64,000 bases of DNA, taken from positions 979,160-1,043,159 of the forward strand of contig NC_020054.1 of the NCBI RefSeq assembly GCF_000331105.1, given 5' to 3'. The position numbers and the translations under genes are program-made. This document shows, one piece after another, positions 18,517 to 26,991 of the stretch. The notes beneath the pieces are model-generated. The model did no database searches, was not told the origin of the DNA, and saw nothing but the letters and a program-made list of their open reading frames with translations. The DNA comes from Fibrella aestuarina BUZ 2. GTDB lineage: Bacteria > Bacteroidota > Bacteroidia > Cytophagales > Spirosomataceae. Every line of letters starts with the position of its first letter. Position 1 is the first letter of the stretch.

Positions 18517-19188
18517 TTATTTCCAGTGTCCATCCAGCACGGCGCTATGCGCAGGGCTGAACCGGCTGCCATCTGTGTGGCTAACCGTTTGGCTAAGCGT
18601 TGAATAAATGAGTTCGATGGCTTGCTCGATCCGTTTCCAGCCCGATTCGCTGCGGAGGTCAATACCAACCAGCGTACGGTTATTGTCGGCGAGTAAGGTC
18701 AGGTACGACATAGCACCCAGCACCACGGCTGAAACGGCTTCAACGTCGGTTCCCTTGACAAATGAAAGCTGACTAACCAGCCGCTGTATTTCCTGATCCT
18801 GCGATTGACTGGCTGCCTCCGCCGTTGGATCATGTTCGATTACGTTGGCCTTAAGCAACTCACGCGCCGCCTGATTGGCCCGAAACTGCCGAAAAAGTTG
18901 CGTAACCTGTCGATACCACAAACGCCCTAATTCGGTTTCGTTTTCAGGACGGATCTGTTCGAGCAAAGCAGGAGGAAAATCAGGATAAATTTTCCCCATT
19001 TTAATGTAGTAATCGATCAGGCCATTGAGCCCGCCAAAATACCGGTAAATCAACACTTTACTGACGCCAGCTTGTTCAGCAACCCGGTTTACGCCAACAT
19101 GTTGGAGGCCCCGTTCTGCTAGAATAACTTCGAACGCATCAATAATTCGTTGGGTGGTTTGAGCACGGTTACGTTTGACTTTTTCCAT
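18517..19188 (-). CDS. TetR family transcriptional regulator
   Basis: 223 residues from ATG 19188 (MEKVKRNR); a start at 19266 adds 26 residues before the DNA-binding domain and is less likely. The helix-turn-helix is at about residues 15-60: VGVNRVAEQAGVSKVLIYRY. The C-terminal ligand domain is not assignable. It is transcribed away from the ferredoxin-reductase gene over a 135-base gap with a 10-bp palindrome (19269-19278), so that gene and itself are the likely targets. Confidence 0.9.
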   Translation of the reverse strand: MEKVKRNRAQTTQRIIDAFEVILAERGLQHVGVNRVAEQAGVSKVLIYRYFGGLNGLIDYYIKMGKIYPDFPPALLEQIRPENETELGRLWYRQVTQLFRQFRANQAARELLKANVIEHDPTAEAASQSQDQEIQRLVSQLSFVKGTDVEAVSAVVLGAMSYLTLLADNNRTLVGIDLRSESGWKRIEQAIELIYSTLSQTVSHTDGSRFSPAHSAVLDGHWK

Positions 19189-19268
19189 GATGGTGTTGCA
19201 CGGCTTTTTTTGGATACGTGTGGGGTCAGACGGGGCTACTGAGTAAAAGTCACGGTTTCTCAACAAAC

Positions 19269-19278
19269 TTTACGTAAA
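19269..19278. promoter_or_regulatory. Candidate TetR operator palindrome
   Basis: TTTACGTAAA, a perfect 10-bp palindrome between the divergent TetR and reductase genes. A promoter-like TTTG is next to it on the minus strand. Assignment as operator is inference. Confidence 0.35.
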
Positions 19279-19323
19279 ATCGAGCGAGTGATCCTACTAC
19301 ATCAACGAAGACACTAAGCGCGC

Positions 19324-20379
19324 ATGGTTATAACGAGTTATCACCTGACAATCACTGATATCGTTGTTGATACAGTTGATGTACATACTTACGTATTTCA
19401 ACCAGTAATGGTTTCGTATCAGCCTGGTCAGTTTTTAACGTTGTTAATTGATATTGACGGCCAGGAAATAAGGCGCTCTTATTCCATCACGTCGGCGCCA
19501 ATCGTCGCTGGTGAATGGCTGGAGCAACCGCTGGCAATCACCATTAAACGGGTAGAAAATGGGCAAATATCCCGCTATCTGATTGATCATCTGCGCGTTG
19601 GTGACGTAGTGACTAGCCTGCCACCCGCCGGCCGGTTTACTGTACCCGCCGCAACCGGGCCCCGTGATCTTGTCCTGATTGGGGCGGGTAGCGGCATTAC
19701 CCCACTTTTTTCAATACTTAAGTATATTATGGACCAAGAGCCAGAGACGCGCGTGGCTTTGCTGGATGCCAATACGTCAGAACATACGATCATTTATCGC
19801 GAGGCACTCGATGTGCTTCAGCAGCAACACCCGGCCCGGTTTAGGCTGGTGCACCTGCTCAGCCAACCAACTGATAGCTGGACTGGGCGGCGGGGCCGGT
19901 TAACTAATCTGTTGCTTGAGCGTCTGCTTCCCGACCTTACCAGTGGCCCACCGGCGTTGGCTTTGTGGTATATCTGTGGGCCGCCCGATTTTATGCGCAC
20001 AGTGCGGTTCACGCTAACATATCTGGGCATTCCAGCCCAACAAATTCGGCGTGAGCTATTTGTTACTGAACCCGTGAACGTACCCAGCGCTGCCCGTTTC
20101 GTGGTGCCTGACCGCACTATACAACTGCGGTTTCGGGGCGAGACATACAGCCTGTTTGTCCCCAGCCGCTCCACCATATTGCAGGCGGCGCTGGCGGCCG
20201 GTATTGCGTTGCCCTACAGTTGTCGGGGTGGGCGTTGTGCTACCTGCGCCGGTGTTTGCCGAAGTGGTCGCGTACAGCTGAGCATTAACGACGTGTTAAC
20301 TGAGCGCGACCTGGCCGAAGGGTGGGTATTGACCTGCACGGCCTATCCCGAAACCGACGGGATTTTTATCGACGTCTGA
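19324..20379 (+). CDS. Ferredoxin-NAD(P)H reductase with C-terminal 2Fe-2S domain (PaaE-like)
   Basis: 351 residues in three domains. The FAD-binding barrel (about 1-105) has RRSYSITSAP. The NAD(P)-binding domain (about 110-240) has LIGAGSGITPLFSI and YICGPPDFM. The plant-type [2Fe-2S] domain (about 265-351) has Cys300, Cys305, Cys308 and Cys338. Proteins of this build pass electrons from NAD(P)H to oxygenases, as PaaE does in phenylacetate breakdown, or to desaturases. No oxygenase gene is near, so the partner is unknown. Its 3' end overlaps the convergent sensor-kinase gene by 37 bases. It is probably controlled by the divergent TetR protein. Confidence 0.88.
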   Translation: MVITSYHLTITDIVVDTVDVHTYVFQPVMVSYQPGQFLTLLIDIDGQEIRRSYSITSAPIVAGEWLEQPLAITIKRVENGQISRYLIDHLRVGDVVTSLPPAGRFTVPAATGPRDLVLIGAGSGITPLFSILKYIMDQEPETRVALLDANTSEHTIIYREALDVLQQQHPARFRLVHLLSQPTDSWTGRRGRLTNLLLERLLPDLTSGPPALALWYICGPPDFMRTVRFTLTYLGIPAQQIRRELFVTEPVNVPSAARFVVPDRTIQLRFRGETYSLFVPSRSTILQAALAAGIALPYSCRGGRCATCAGVCRSGRVQLSINDVLTERDLAEGWVLTCTAYPETDGIFIDV

Positions 20380-23300
20380 ACCCGGCGGGGCTTCCCGTCG
20401 GCGTAGGGTAATGGCACCAGCAGCACCACCGACGTGCCTTTGCCGGCTTCGGTTTGCCATTGAATGCTTCCCTGCAACATTACCACCCGTGATTCGATGT
20501 TGCCGATGCCCAGCCCCTGATGGGTCCGCTCATACGAAAAGCCCTGCCCATTATCGGCATAGGTGAGTTGCAGCCGGTCTTCCCGGTAGCGGCAGGTAAT
20601 GTCAATCTGCGATGCGTTGGCGTGTTTGAGCGTATTGTTGACCAGCTCCTGCACAATCCGGTAGAGCATCGTTTCGGTATTGATGGGCAGGCGGGGTAAG
20701 CTTTCGTCGAGAATCAGCTGGGTCTCGATGGCACCCGTAGCGCTGATGCGCTCCAGGAGTTCTTCCAGTGCCGGGCCAAAGCCATACTGTTCCAGCGTGC
20801 GGGGGTTGAGTTCGCGCAGCAGGTCGCGCACGTCGCTGATGATGTCGTTGATCAGGCTGTTGATCGCGTTGCGTAAGGATCGGGGGGCGTCGTCGTCACC
20901 GGCATAGCGGGCCATTTGCGTCGTGTAGAGCTTCAGCGTGGCCAGCCGGGTGCCGATCTCATCGTGCAGGTCGCGGGCGATGTCTTTTTTGACCTGTTCC
21001 TGCACATCAAAGGCCAGCCGCAATTGTTCCGACTGTTGCTTGCGGATGGCCTCTTCCCGATAACGTACCCAGTACAGAATCAGCCCGGTCGTTGCCAGAA
21101 TCAGGCCAAGGATAAACGGCCACGTACGCCAGAAAGGCGGACTGATGTAAATCACGAGTTTTTGCACCCGGTTGCTCCAGTGGCCGTCTTTGTTCGCCGC
21201 CCGCACCTCCAGCGTGTACGTATCCGGGGGCACGTTGGCGTACCGGGCATAGTTGCGTTCGCCGGCCTCGACCCAGTCGTTGTCATAACCGGTCAGTTTA
21301 TACGCATAGCGGTTGGTGCCACTGCTGAGGTAATCGACGGCCGAAAATTCGAGCGAGAACGTATTCTGCGAATGATCCAGGTGCAGTTCTTTCAACTCGC
21401 TGATCACCGTTTGCCCAACCGGCGCCTCTTCATTGATACGCAGGTTATAAAAATAGACGGGTGGATTCGTTCGGGTACTGTGGTACAACTCGGGGCGGCA
21501 CACGTTGAACCCATTGATGCCCCCAAAGTAAAGAAAGCCCTGCTGGGTTTTCAGGTACGCGTTACCGTTGAATTCCAAGCCCTGCAGGCCGTCGCTCAGG
21601 CCGAAATTTTTGAAATTGGCATTGTTCACGTCGAAGCGGACGATCCCTCGGTTCGTGCTCATCCACAGGTTGTTGTTACTGTCGGCGAGCACCCCGTAAA
21701 TGAATGAATTGGCCAGTCCGTCGCGCTCGCTGTAGAGCCGGATGCGATTGGTTTCCCGGTTGAGCGCCGCAAGCCCCCGGTCGGTCGATAGCCAGATGGT
21801 GTTGCGGGCTGGGTCATCGTGAAAATGAAGGATAGTGTAGCCCATCAGCCCGTTGAGCACCCGTCGCCACGGTGCCGACGACCCCTCGGGCGGGAGCTGA
21901 TAGCAGGTGAAGCCATTCAGGTACGTACCCACCCACAGGCGGCGGGTACCCGATTGCCAGTGTAGCGAAAAAATGTTGTCGTTGGCCAGCTCGGGGCGCT
22001 TTTGCCAACGTCGTTTGGCCAGACTCATCAGGTACAGGCCATCTTCAGTAGCTGCCAGTAAACTATCGGCGCTTAGTGCCACCAGCCGCCGGGCAAAATT
22101 GGTGTTTTGCTCGCCGCTTGCCGGTGCGGGTTTGGCGGGCACGAAAGGTAGTATCTCAAACGATTCGTCGCGCGGGTGAAACAGGTAAGCACCGCCTTGT
22201 GTACCCACCCACATCCGGCCGTAGCTATCGGCATACAGGTGCTTGACCTGGTTATGCATGGATTGGCTATTCCTGACAGTATGGGTGAGGTAGCGACGGA
22301 GCACTTGTCCAGTTTGTGGGTCGATGACGTCGATACCTGCCTCGTTGCCTACCCACAGGGGCAAACTCGCCCGTTGCCTGTCGGCGGGGGTGATGGCAAA
22401 TTCGGCAAAGCTCCGGATCGTGTAACTGCTCAACTGCTGTTCAACCGGACTTTGCTTCGACTGGAAATTGCGGTTGATTCCACTGAACATGAAGGCGTCC
22501 GGAATCATTTTGACAATACCGTCGGGGTCGATGTTGGCCCAGATGATGCCCTGATTATCGACCATCAGCTTGCTGACCTCAAACCGCGACAGCAACACCA
22601 TGTTATTCGGCGGATTTTCGACCGTGCCGTATAGGCGGGTCCGTGTGTCGAAATACAGCACCCCCCGCTGTTGCGTGCCCAGCCATAACCTCCCGAAGGT
22701 ATCGTCATCAATCGAATAGACAGGGCCCGGCGAAGTAGTACCTGCCAGCGGATAAGTGCGGGCGGTGCCTGCCCGATGATCGAACCGGATCAGGCCCTCT
22801 GCCGTACCGATCCAGGCTACGTTGCTTTGGTCGATGTAAAACGAGAAGACGGTTTGAGGCGTCCCGAAAGCGTTATCGGGGTGGCTGCTGAAATACCGAT
22901 ATACTTTGCGTTCGGCCAGGTTGTAGCGTAACAGGCCCGACTCGGCATGCAACCAGATGTCGTCGGCGGGCGTCCGAACCGTCGAGCTTTGCATGTTGTA
23001 TTCTCGCCGGGGTTTCAGCGACGGGTTCAATACCTCCTTTTTATCCGTTCGGTAATCAAGGCGCACGAGCCCTTGCGTTTCGCTGAGGTATAACAGCGCG
23101 TGGGCGTCAACGTAGAACGGAAGCGTCCGGTCGGGGGTGGGGCGGGTGTTTGGGCGGGGCGGATTCGTGTAATAGCACGTGAAGCGGTCGGTCAGCCGAT
23201 CGTAGCGATTCAGACCTTCCTCCGTGCCAATCCATAAGTTGCCCTGTGGGTCTTCGACAATGCCGAAAATATTCAATCCACGAATGTTGCCCGCCCGTCG

Positions 23301-23561
23301 GTCATCGGCCCGGTAGGTGCGGAAGCGTTGCCCATCGTAGCGGTTCAGGCCGTCCTGCGTACCAAACCACATAAACCCCCGCGAGTCTTTGTGCATGAAG
23401 TAAACCGACCCCTGCGTCAGGCCGTTCGACACGCCGATATGTTCGAGGCGAAAGTGGGCCGGCGGGAGTAGCGGGTCAGGCCTAGCTGGCATACTAGCCA
23501 CCAACAGCCAGCAAAGGGCTATCACCCATTGCCTTATTCTGTAAGTAGCTGCTTTGTTCAT
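20343..23561 (-). CDS. Propeller sensor histidine kinase (Reg_prop, Y_Y_Y, HisKA_3, HATPase)
   Basis: 1072 residues. A signal peptide is followed by two seven-bladed propeller-like regions of Reg_prop repeats (FMWFGTQDGLNRYDG, LWIGTEEGLNRYD, MWVGTQGGAYLF and others, about residues 45-700). A Y_Y_Y domain (about 735-800, YAKLTGYDNDW-like) and one membrane helix (about 815-838) come next. The kinase core has phospho-acceptor His866 in DIARDLHDEIG (HisKA_3), then an ATPase domain with LVNNTLKHANA, DNGQGF and GLGIGNI. It ends at residue 1072 with no receiver or AraC domain, so it is a classic NarX-like kinase, not the hybrid form. No LuxR-type response regulator is adjacent. The sensed ligand is unknown; related proteins often sense glycans. 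Confidence 0.9.
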   Translation of the reverse strand: MNKAATYRIRQWVIALCWLLVASMPARPDPLLPPAHFRLEHIGVSNGLTQGSVYFMHKDSRGFMWFGTQDGLNRYDGQRFRTYRADDRRAGNIRGLNIFGIVEDPQGNLWIGTEEGLNRYDRLTDRFTCYYTNPPRPNTRPTPDRTLPFYVDAHALLYLSETQGLVRLDYRTDKKEVLNPSLKPRREYNMQSSTVRTPADDIWLHAESGLLRYNLAERKVYRYFSSHPDNAFGTPQTVFSFYIDQSNVAWIGTAEGLIRFDHRAGTARTYPLAGTTSPGPVYSIDDDTFGRLWLGTQQRGVLYFDTRTRLYGTVENPPNNMVLLSRFEVSKLMVDNQGIIWANIDPDGIVKMIPDAFMFSGINRNFQSKQSPVEQQLSSYTIRSFAEFAITPADRQRASLPLWVGNEAGIDVIDPQTGQVLRRYLTHTVRNSQSMHNQVKHLYADSYGRMWVGTQGGAYLFHPRDESFEILPFVPAKPAPASGEQNTNFARRLVALSADSLLAATEDGLYLMSLAKRRWQKRPELANDNIFSLHWQSGTRRLWVGTYLNGFTCYQLPPEGSSAPWRRVLNGLMGYTILHFHDDPARNTIWLSTDRGLAALNRETNRIRLYSERDGLANSFIYGVLADSNNNLWMSTNRGIVRFDVNNANFKNFGLSDGLQGLEFNGNAYLKTQQGFLYFGGINGFNVCRPELYHSTRTNPPVYFYNLRINEEAPVGQTVISELKELHLDHSQNTFSLEFSAVDYLSSGTNRYAYKLTGYDNDWVEAGERNYARYANVPPDTYTLEVRAANKDGHWSNRVQKLVIYISPPFWRTWPFILGLILATTGLILYWVRYREEAIRKQQSEQLRLAFDVQEQVKKDIARDLHDEIGTRLATLKLYTTQMARYAGDDDAPRSLRNAINSLINDIISDVRDLLRELNPRTLEQYGFGPALEELLERISATGAIETQLILDESLPRLPINTETMLYRIVQELVNNTLKHANASQIDITCRYREDRLQLTYADNGQGFSYERTHQGLGIGNIESRVVMLQGSIQWQTEAGKGTSVVLLVPLPYADGKPRRVQTSIKIPSVSG

Positions 23562-23746
23562 GCGACCAAACCGTTAACACGCTGTAACTGAATCGAAGTA
23601 TACTAAAAAAACAGGCTAGTCGATGCATCGCGCTGCTTTTATGAAGAACGGAAAAACGAGGCGCCGCGTACAGCGAACCGTTAGCTTGGTATAGGTATTG
23701 CTAGCGCATGGCTTCGGGCAAGGCTTCCTCAATCAGGCAGGGCAGG

Positions 23747-25366
23747 CTACTCGATCCGAACGACCCAGGCCCGATGCTCTTTAAAGAGCAAAATAGGGGC
23801 CACAACCCGGTGCTTATATTGACTAGCCCGGGTTGAGTCCATAATATATAACTGACCCGGCCGGATTGTCGCCGTTTTAGGCAGAATGGCCCGGCGAGTG
23901 GCACTGACGTAAAAGCTGTTCACGTCGGTCGCTACCTCATCGGCAAACGTATTGGTTTCGGCCCAAAGCGGTTGCCCCAGCGTCAGGCGAGCCGCCGCTT
24001 CATTATTGAGCCGATACCGTTCCCGACTAGCCCGTCGGCCGGGGAGTATAATTTCGTTGAACAGCAGCCGCACGATGACCAGAAAAAAAAAGACGAGCAT
24101 CATGCGCTGAGGGGGGCGTTTCCAATAAAACCAGCTCACTGCAAGGAATGTCGGGATGCCAACGGCAGCAAGGAGCGGCAAAGAGGGGAGGGGGCGGGTT
24201 GCTGGGTGAAATAAAGCCACAACTAATGCCATTGGACACAGCAGCATCGCCAGTAGCCAACTATGCTCGATCCACCAACGTACCCGGCTCAACTGCGGCC
24301 ACGGCAGCGCGTAGGCGCTGGCCAGCACGACAAACAGGAAAGGCAATAGCATCAGTACGTAGCGGGCATATACCTCGGGCGAGAGCCAGTATACCCAGAT
24401 ATTGCCCCAAAACATCAGCCAGCAAAAGCGGATATACCTGTCCTCAAACAGCCATTGCCGCACCGATCGGCGCCACAGCAACGTACCCAGCAGTGTCCAG
24501 GGCGCAAAATGAAGCAGAAACTCGCCGGGGAACGTCAATAGGTGGAGTGCTGTGTCGACCAGGCCTCGCTCAATCGGCGTGCGTTTGGCGCTCTCGCTCA
24601 CCAGCCGCCCCAACAAGGTAGCCGCCGGTACCGGGCTCTGCCTGAAATAGATCATGTAATACGTACCCAGCCCAAGGGCGGCTACCAACAACCCGCCCAG
24701 GTGCGCCGGATGAATCAGCAGCGACCACCGCCCCGTAGCACCAAACCAGACGAGCAGTGACAGACCAATAAAGACAAATGCAGGCAACCCTTTCATCAGA
24801 AAGGCCAACGTACCCAGTCCATACAGACAGCTGTATAGCCAACCGTATTGTTGCCGTTTGTCGAACACAAACAGGCAACTGAGCATGGAAAACACAAGCC
24901 AGGAGAACGTGATGTCGATAAGCCCAAGCAGCGTTTCGTAAAACCAGATGCGGGCACAAAGCGCCACCATCAGCGCCACCCGAACGGCCAGTTGGCTGTT
25001 ACCCGTTTGGCGACGAACCACCGCGAAGATGGTCAAGGCATAGCCAACCAGTGATAGCGCCATGGGCAGCCGCAAGGCCAGCGAATCGAAGCGCCCGAAC
25101 AGCCGGAATGAGCCCGCAATGAGCCAGTTGTAGAGGGGCGGTTTGTTTAGGTATGGTACTCCGTTGAGCGTGGGTACTATGTAATTGCCCGAGAGCACCA
25201 TCTCCAGCGCTACCAGTCCCCGCCTCGCTTCATCGGACCGATTGTCGACCGGCATGTAGCCCAGCCAGCCAAACAAGGCCAACAATCCCAGAATAAGTAC
25301 AGCGACCAGGATGAATTTATCGATACGGGAGGAGGGATATAACGCTACAAGTGGTGACTCTGTCAT
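23747..25366 (-). CDS. GT39/ArnT-like membrane glycosyltransferase
   Basis: 539 residues with about 12 hydrophobic segments. Near the N-terminus, DNRSDEARRGLVALEMV has the catalytic Asp/Glu of the first periplasmic loop of the PMT/ArnT group, and GVPYLNKPPLYNWLIAGSF is the next conserved stretch. These enzymes move a sugar from a polyprenyl-phosphate carrier to protein or lipid A on the periplasmic face. The donor could be made by the GtrB/ArnC-like enzyme at 47445 (inference). It lies just outside the exopolysaccharide genes, divergent from them. Confidence 0.85.
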   Translation of the reverse strand: MTESPLVALYPSSRIDKFILVAVLILGLLALFGWLGYMPVDNRSDEARRGLVALEMVLSGNYIVPTLNGVPYLNKPPLYNWLIAGSFRLFGRFDSLALRLPMALSLVGYALTIFAVVRRQTGNSQLAVRVALMVALCARIWFYETLLGLIDITFSWLVFSMLSCLFVFDKRQQYGWLYSCLYGLGTLAFLMKGLPAFVFIGLSLLVWFGATGRWSLLIHPAHLGGLLVAALGLGTYYMIYFRQSPVPAATLLGRLVSESAKRTPIERGLVDTALHLLTFPGEFLLHFAPWTLLGTLLWRRSVRQWLFEDRYIRFCWLMFWGNIWVYWLSPEVYARYVLMLLPFLFVVLASAYALPWPQLSRVRWWIEHSWLLAMLLCPMALVVALFHPATRPLPSLPLLAAVGIPTFLAVSWFYWKRPPQRMMLVFFFLVIVRLLFNEIILPGRRASRERYRLNNEAAARLTLGQPLWAETNTFADEVATDVNSFYVSATRRAILPKTATIRPGQLYIMDSTRASQYKHRVVAPILLFKEHRAWVVRIE

Positions 25367-26134
25367 ATGTACATTGAGTAGAAAATACCGTAGTGATCAC
25401 TATTGTAAATCAAGACTAGACCGATAGACAACATTACTAGGATAGGCTGATTTATGCGCTCATATGAGACATAATTTATATAAATCAATAATTAATTTCA
25501 GATACATAGGGGGTATCTATTGAACGGTACTGAAGGTTTTTTACTAGACAATTCAAAAATAAGTTTGGATTGTAGCTAGTTGAATGCCAAAGTAAGTAGG
25601 GTTGAGCAACGCTTGATGTAAACTAAAAGAGATAAGTAGCTATAAATAGGTTCTAACTTATGGGGTTTGGAAAAATTTATGATTTGTATTTCTCCCCAAG
25701 CGGTGGTAAACTTCTATAGAGTTCGCTTGAAACGCACAGCTGCTCTACCGAGTCGGTTAGTGGGGCAATGAGTAATTATACGCGAAAAAAAATTGCCTGA
25801 TTAAGTGATGAGTAATTTCGCTTGATGAACGTGTTGTTTATGATTAAAGTCATTCAGTCTCATAATGGCATCATTTATGACAGGAATCCGTTGGTTGGTC
25901 TTGATCAACACGATCACGTTTCAAGGAGAATTAGTTGCGGTACATGAATAAATGTACAATATTTGTTTTGTTTTTGGGCGATCTTGAATGATGGATCGGT
26001 CAAATGAAAAGTTTTTGTTGATATGTATTTCTAAACATTTGGTTCACGCGTTATTTTGGAGGCTGAGTCTGACAACCGACGCAAACCAGATGCCCGAGAC
26101 GCATAGCACACCACCAATCTTTACGAATTTGACA
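25367..26134. other. Long AT-rich leader region of the exopolysaccharide cluster
   Basis: About 770 bases between the divergent GT39 and Wza-like genes. It contains the inverted repeat GTACAT-GAATAA-ATGTAC (25940-25957) and repeated CGCTTGATG/CGCTTGA words near 25610, 25728 and 25819. No exact TAnnTTTG element was found on the plus strand. The length suggests several regulator sites or a long 5' leader. No convincing small gene was seen; the 49 codons in frame before 26135 look like leader, not protein. Confidence 0.5.
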
Positions 26135-26950
26135 ATGACAGTAGCGAGTTTCGGCAGGGGTAAAAAAGCAGTTAAGTGGTTTGTGGTATCTCTTTTATTA
26201 AGTAGCTCATTGCTAATGAGCTGCGTCAATTCGAGAGAGTTGGTTTATTTCCAGGACTTGACCAGTCGCGTAGATAGTGCCCGCCAACAAGCCTATGCGG
26301 CAGCGGTTCGCCCCGGCGATGTATTGTCTATTCTAGTCAGCAGCCTGAGCCCTGAAGCGTCGTCGTTTTTTAATCCTTATGCCATGCAACAGGCGATGGC
26401 GGGCCAAGCAATGCAAACCAATCCGACTACGCCAATTGCGGCCTCACCCGGTTACCTAGTAGCTGCAGATGGCACAATCACAGTGCCGTTGTTAGGGGCT
26501 GTGCCGGTAGCTGGCAAAACCAACGTGCAAATTGCCAACCTGCTGCGCGATAAACTGAAGACGTATTTGAAAGAACCCACCGTCAGCGTACGCAATCAAA
26601 ATTTCCGCGTAACGGTGCTAGGCGAAGTGGCCAGACCGTCGCTATTCAACATTGCCAATGAGCAGATCACACTGCCCGAAGCCCTTGGGTTGGCCGGTGA
26701 CCTGACCATCTTCGGGCGACGTGATAACGTGCTGGTCGTGCGGGAAGAGAACGGCCAACGTACCTATGCCCGCCTGGATCTGACAAAACGCGATGTATTC
26801 CAGTCGCCCTATTACCACCTGCATCCGAATGACGTGATTTATGTGGAACCGAGTAAAACGCGTGTGGCCGCCACCGATCGTTTTTACCAGATAACGCCAC
26901 TCATACTCAGTGCACTTTCATTCATTGCCATTATTGCTACCCGTTTTTAG
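26135..26950 (+). CDS. Wza-like polysaccharide export lipoprotein
   Basis: 271 residues from ATG 26135, chosen because it puts a proper lipoprotein signal (LLLSSSLLMSC, Cys near residue 30) at the start. In-frame ATGs at 25988 and 26090 would bury it. The Poly_export domain (RPGDVLSILVSSLSPEAS, YLVAADGTITVPLLGAVPV) is followed by an SLBB domain (FRVTVLGEVARPSLFNI) and a C-terminal hydrophobic helix. It forms the outer-membrane exit for the polymer with the Wzc-like protein encoded 41 bases downstream. Confidence 0.93.
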   Translation: MTVASFGRGKKAVKWFVVSLLLSSSLLMSCVNSRELVYFQDLTSRVDSARQQAYAAAVRPGDVLSILVSSLSPEASSFFNPYAMQQAMAGQAMQTNPTTPIAASPGYLVAADGTITVPLLGAVPVAGKTNVQIANLLRDKLKTYLKEPTVSVRNQNFRVTVLGEVARPSLFNIANEQITLPEALGLAGDLTIFGRRDNVLVVREENGQRTYARLDLTKRDVFQSPYYHLHPNDVIYVEPSKTRVAATDRFYQITPLILSALSFIAIIATRF

Positions 26951-26991
26951 TCCAACTAGCAACTTCTCAGCTTTTCTGATTTACTCAAATT

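Noticed and set aside
20916..21707. 263-codon open frame on the plus strand
   Set aside because: It is antisense to the sensor kinase; long antisense frames are common in GC-rich coding DNA.
20343..23561. Hybrid two-component interpretation of the sensor kinase
   Set aside because: The protein ends right after the ATPase domain; there is no receiver or AraC-type domain.
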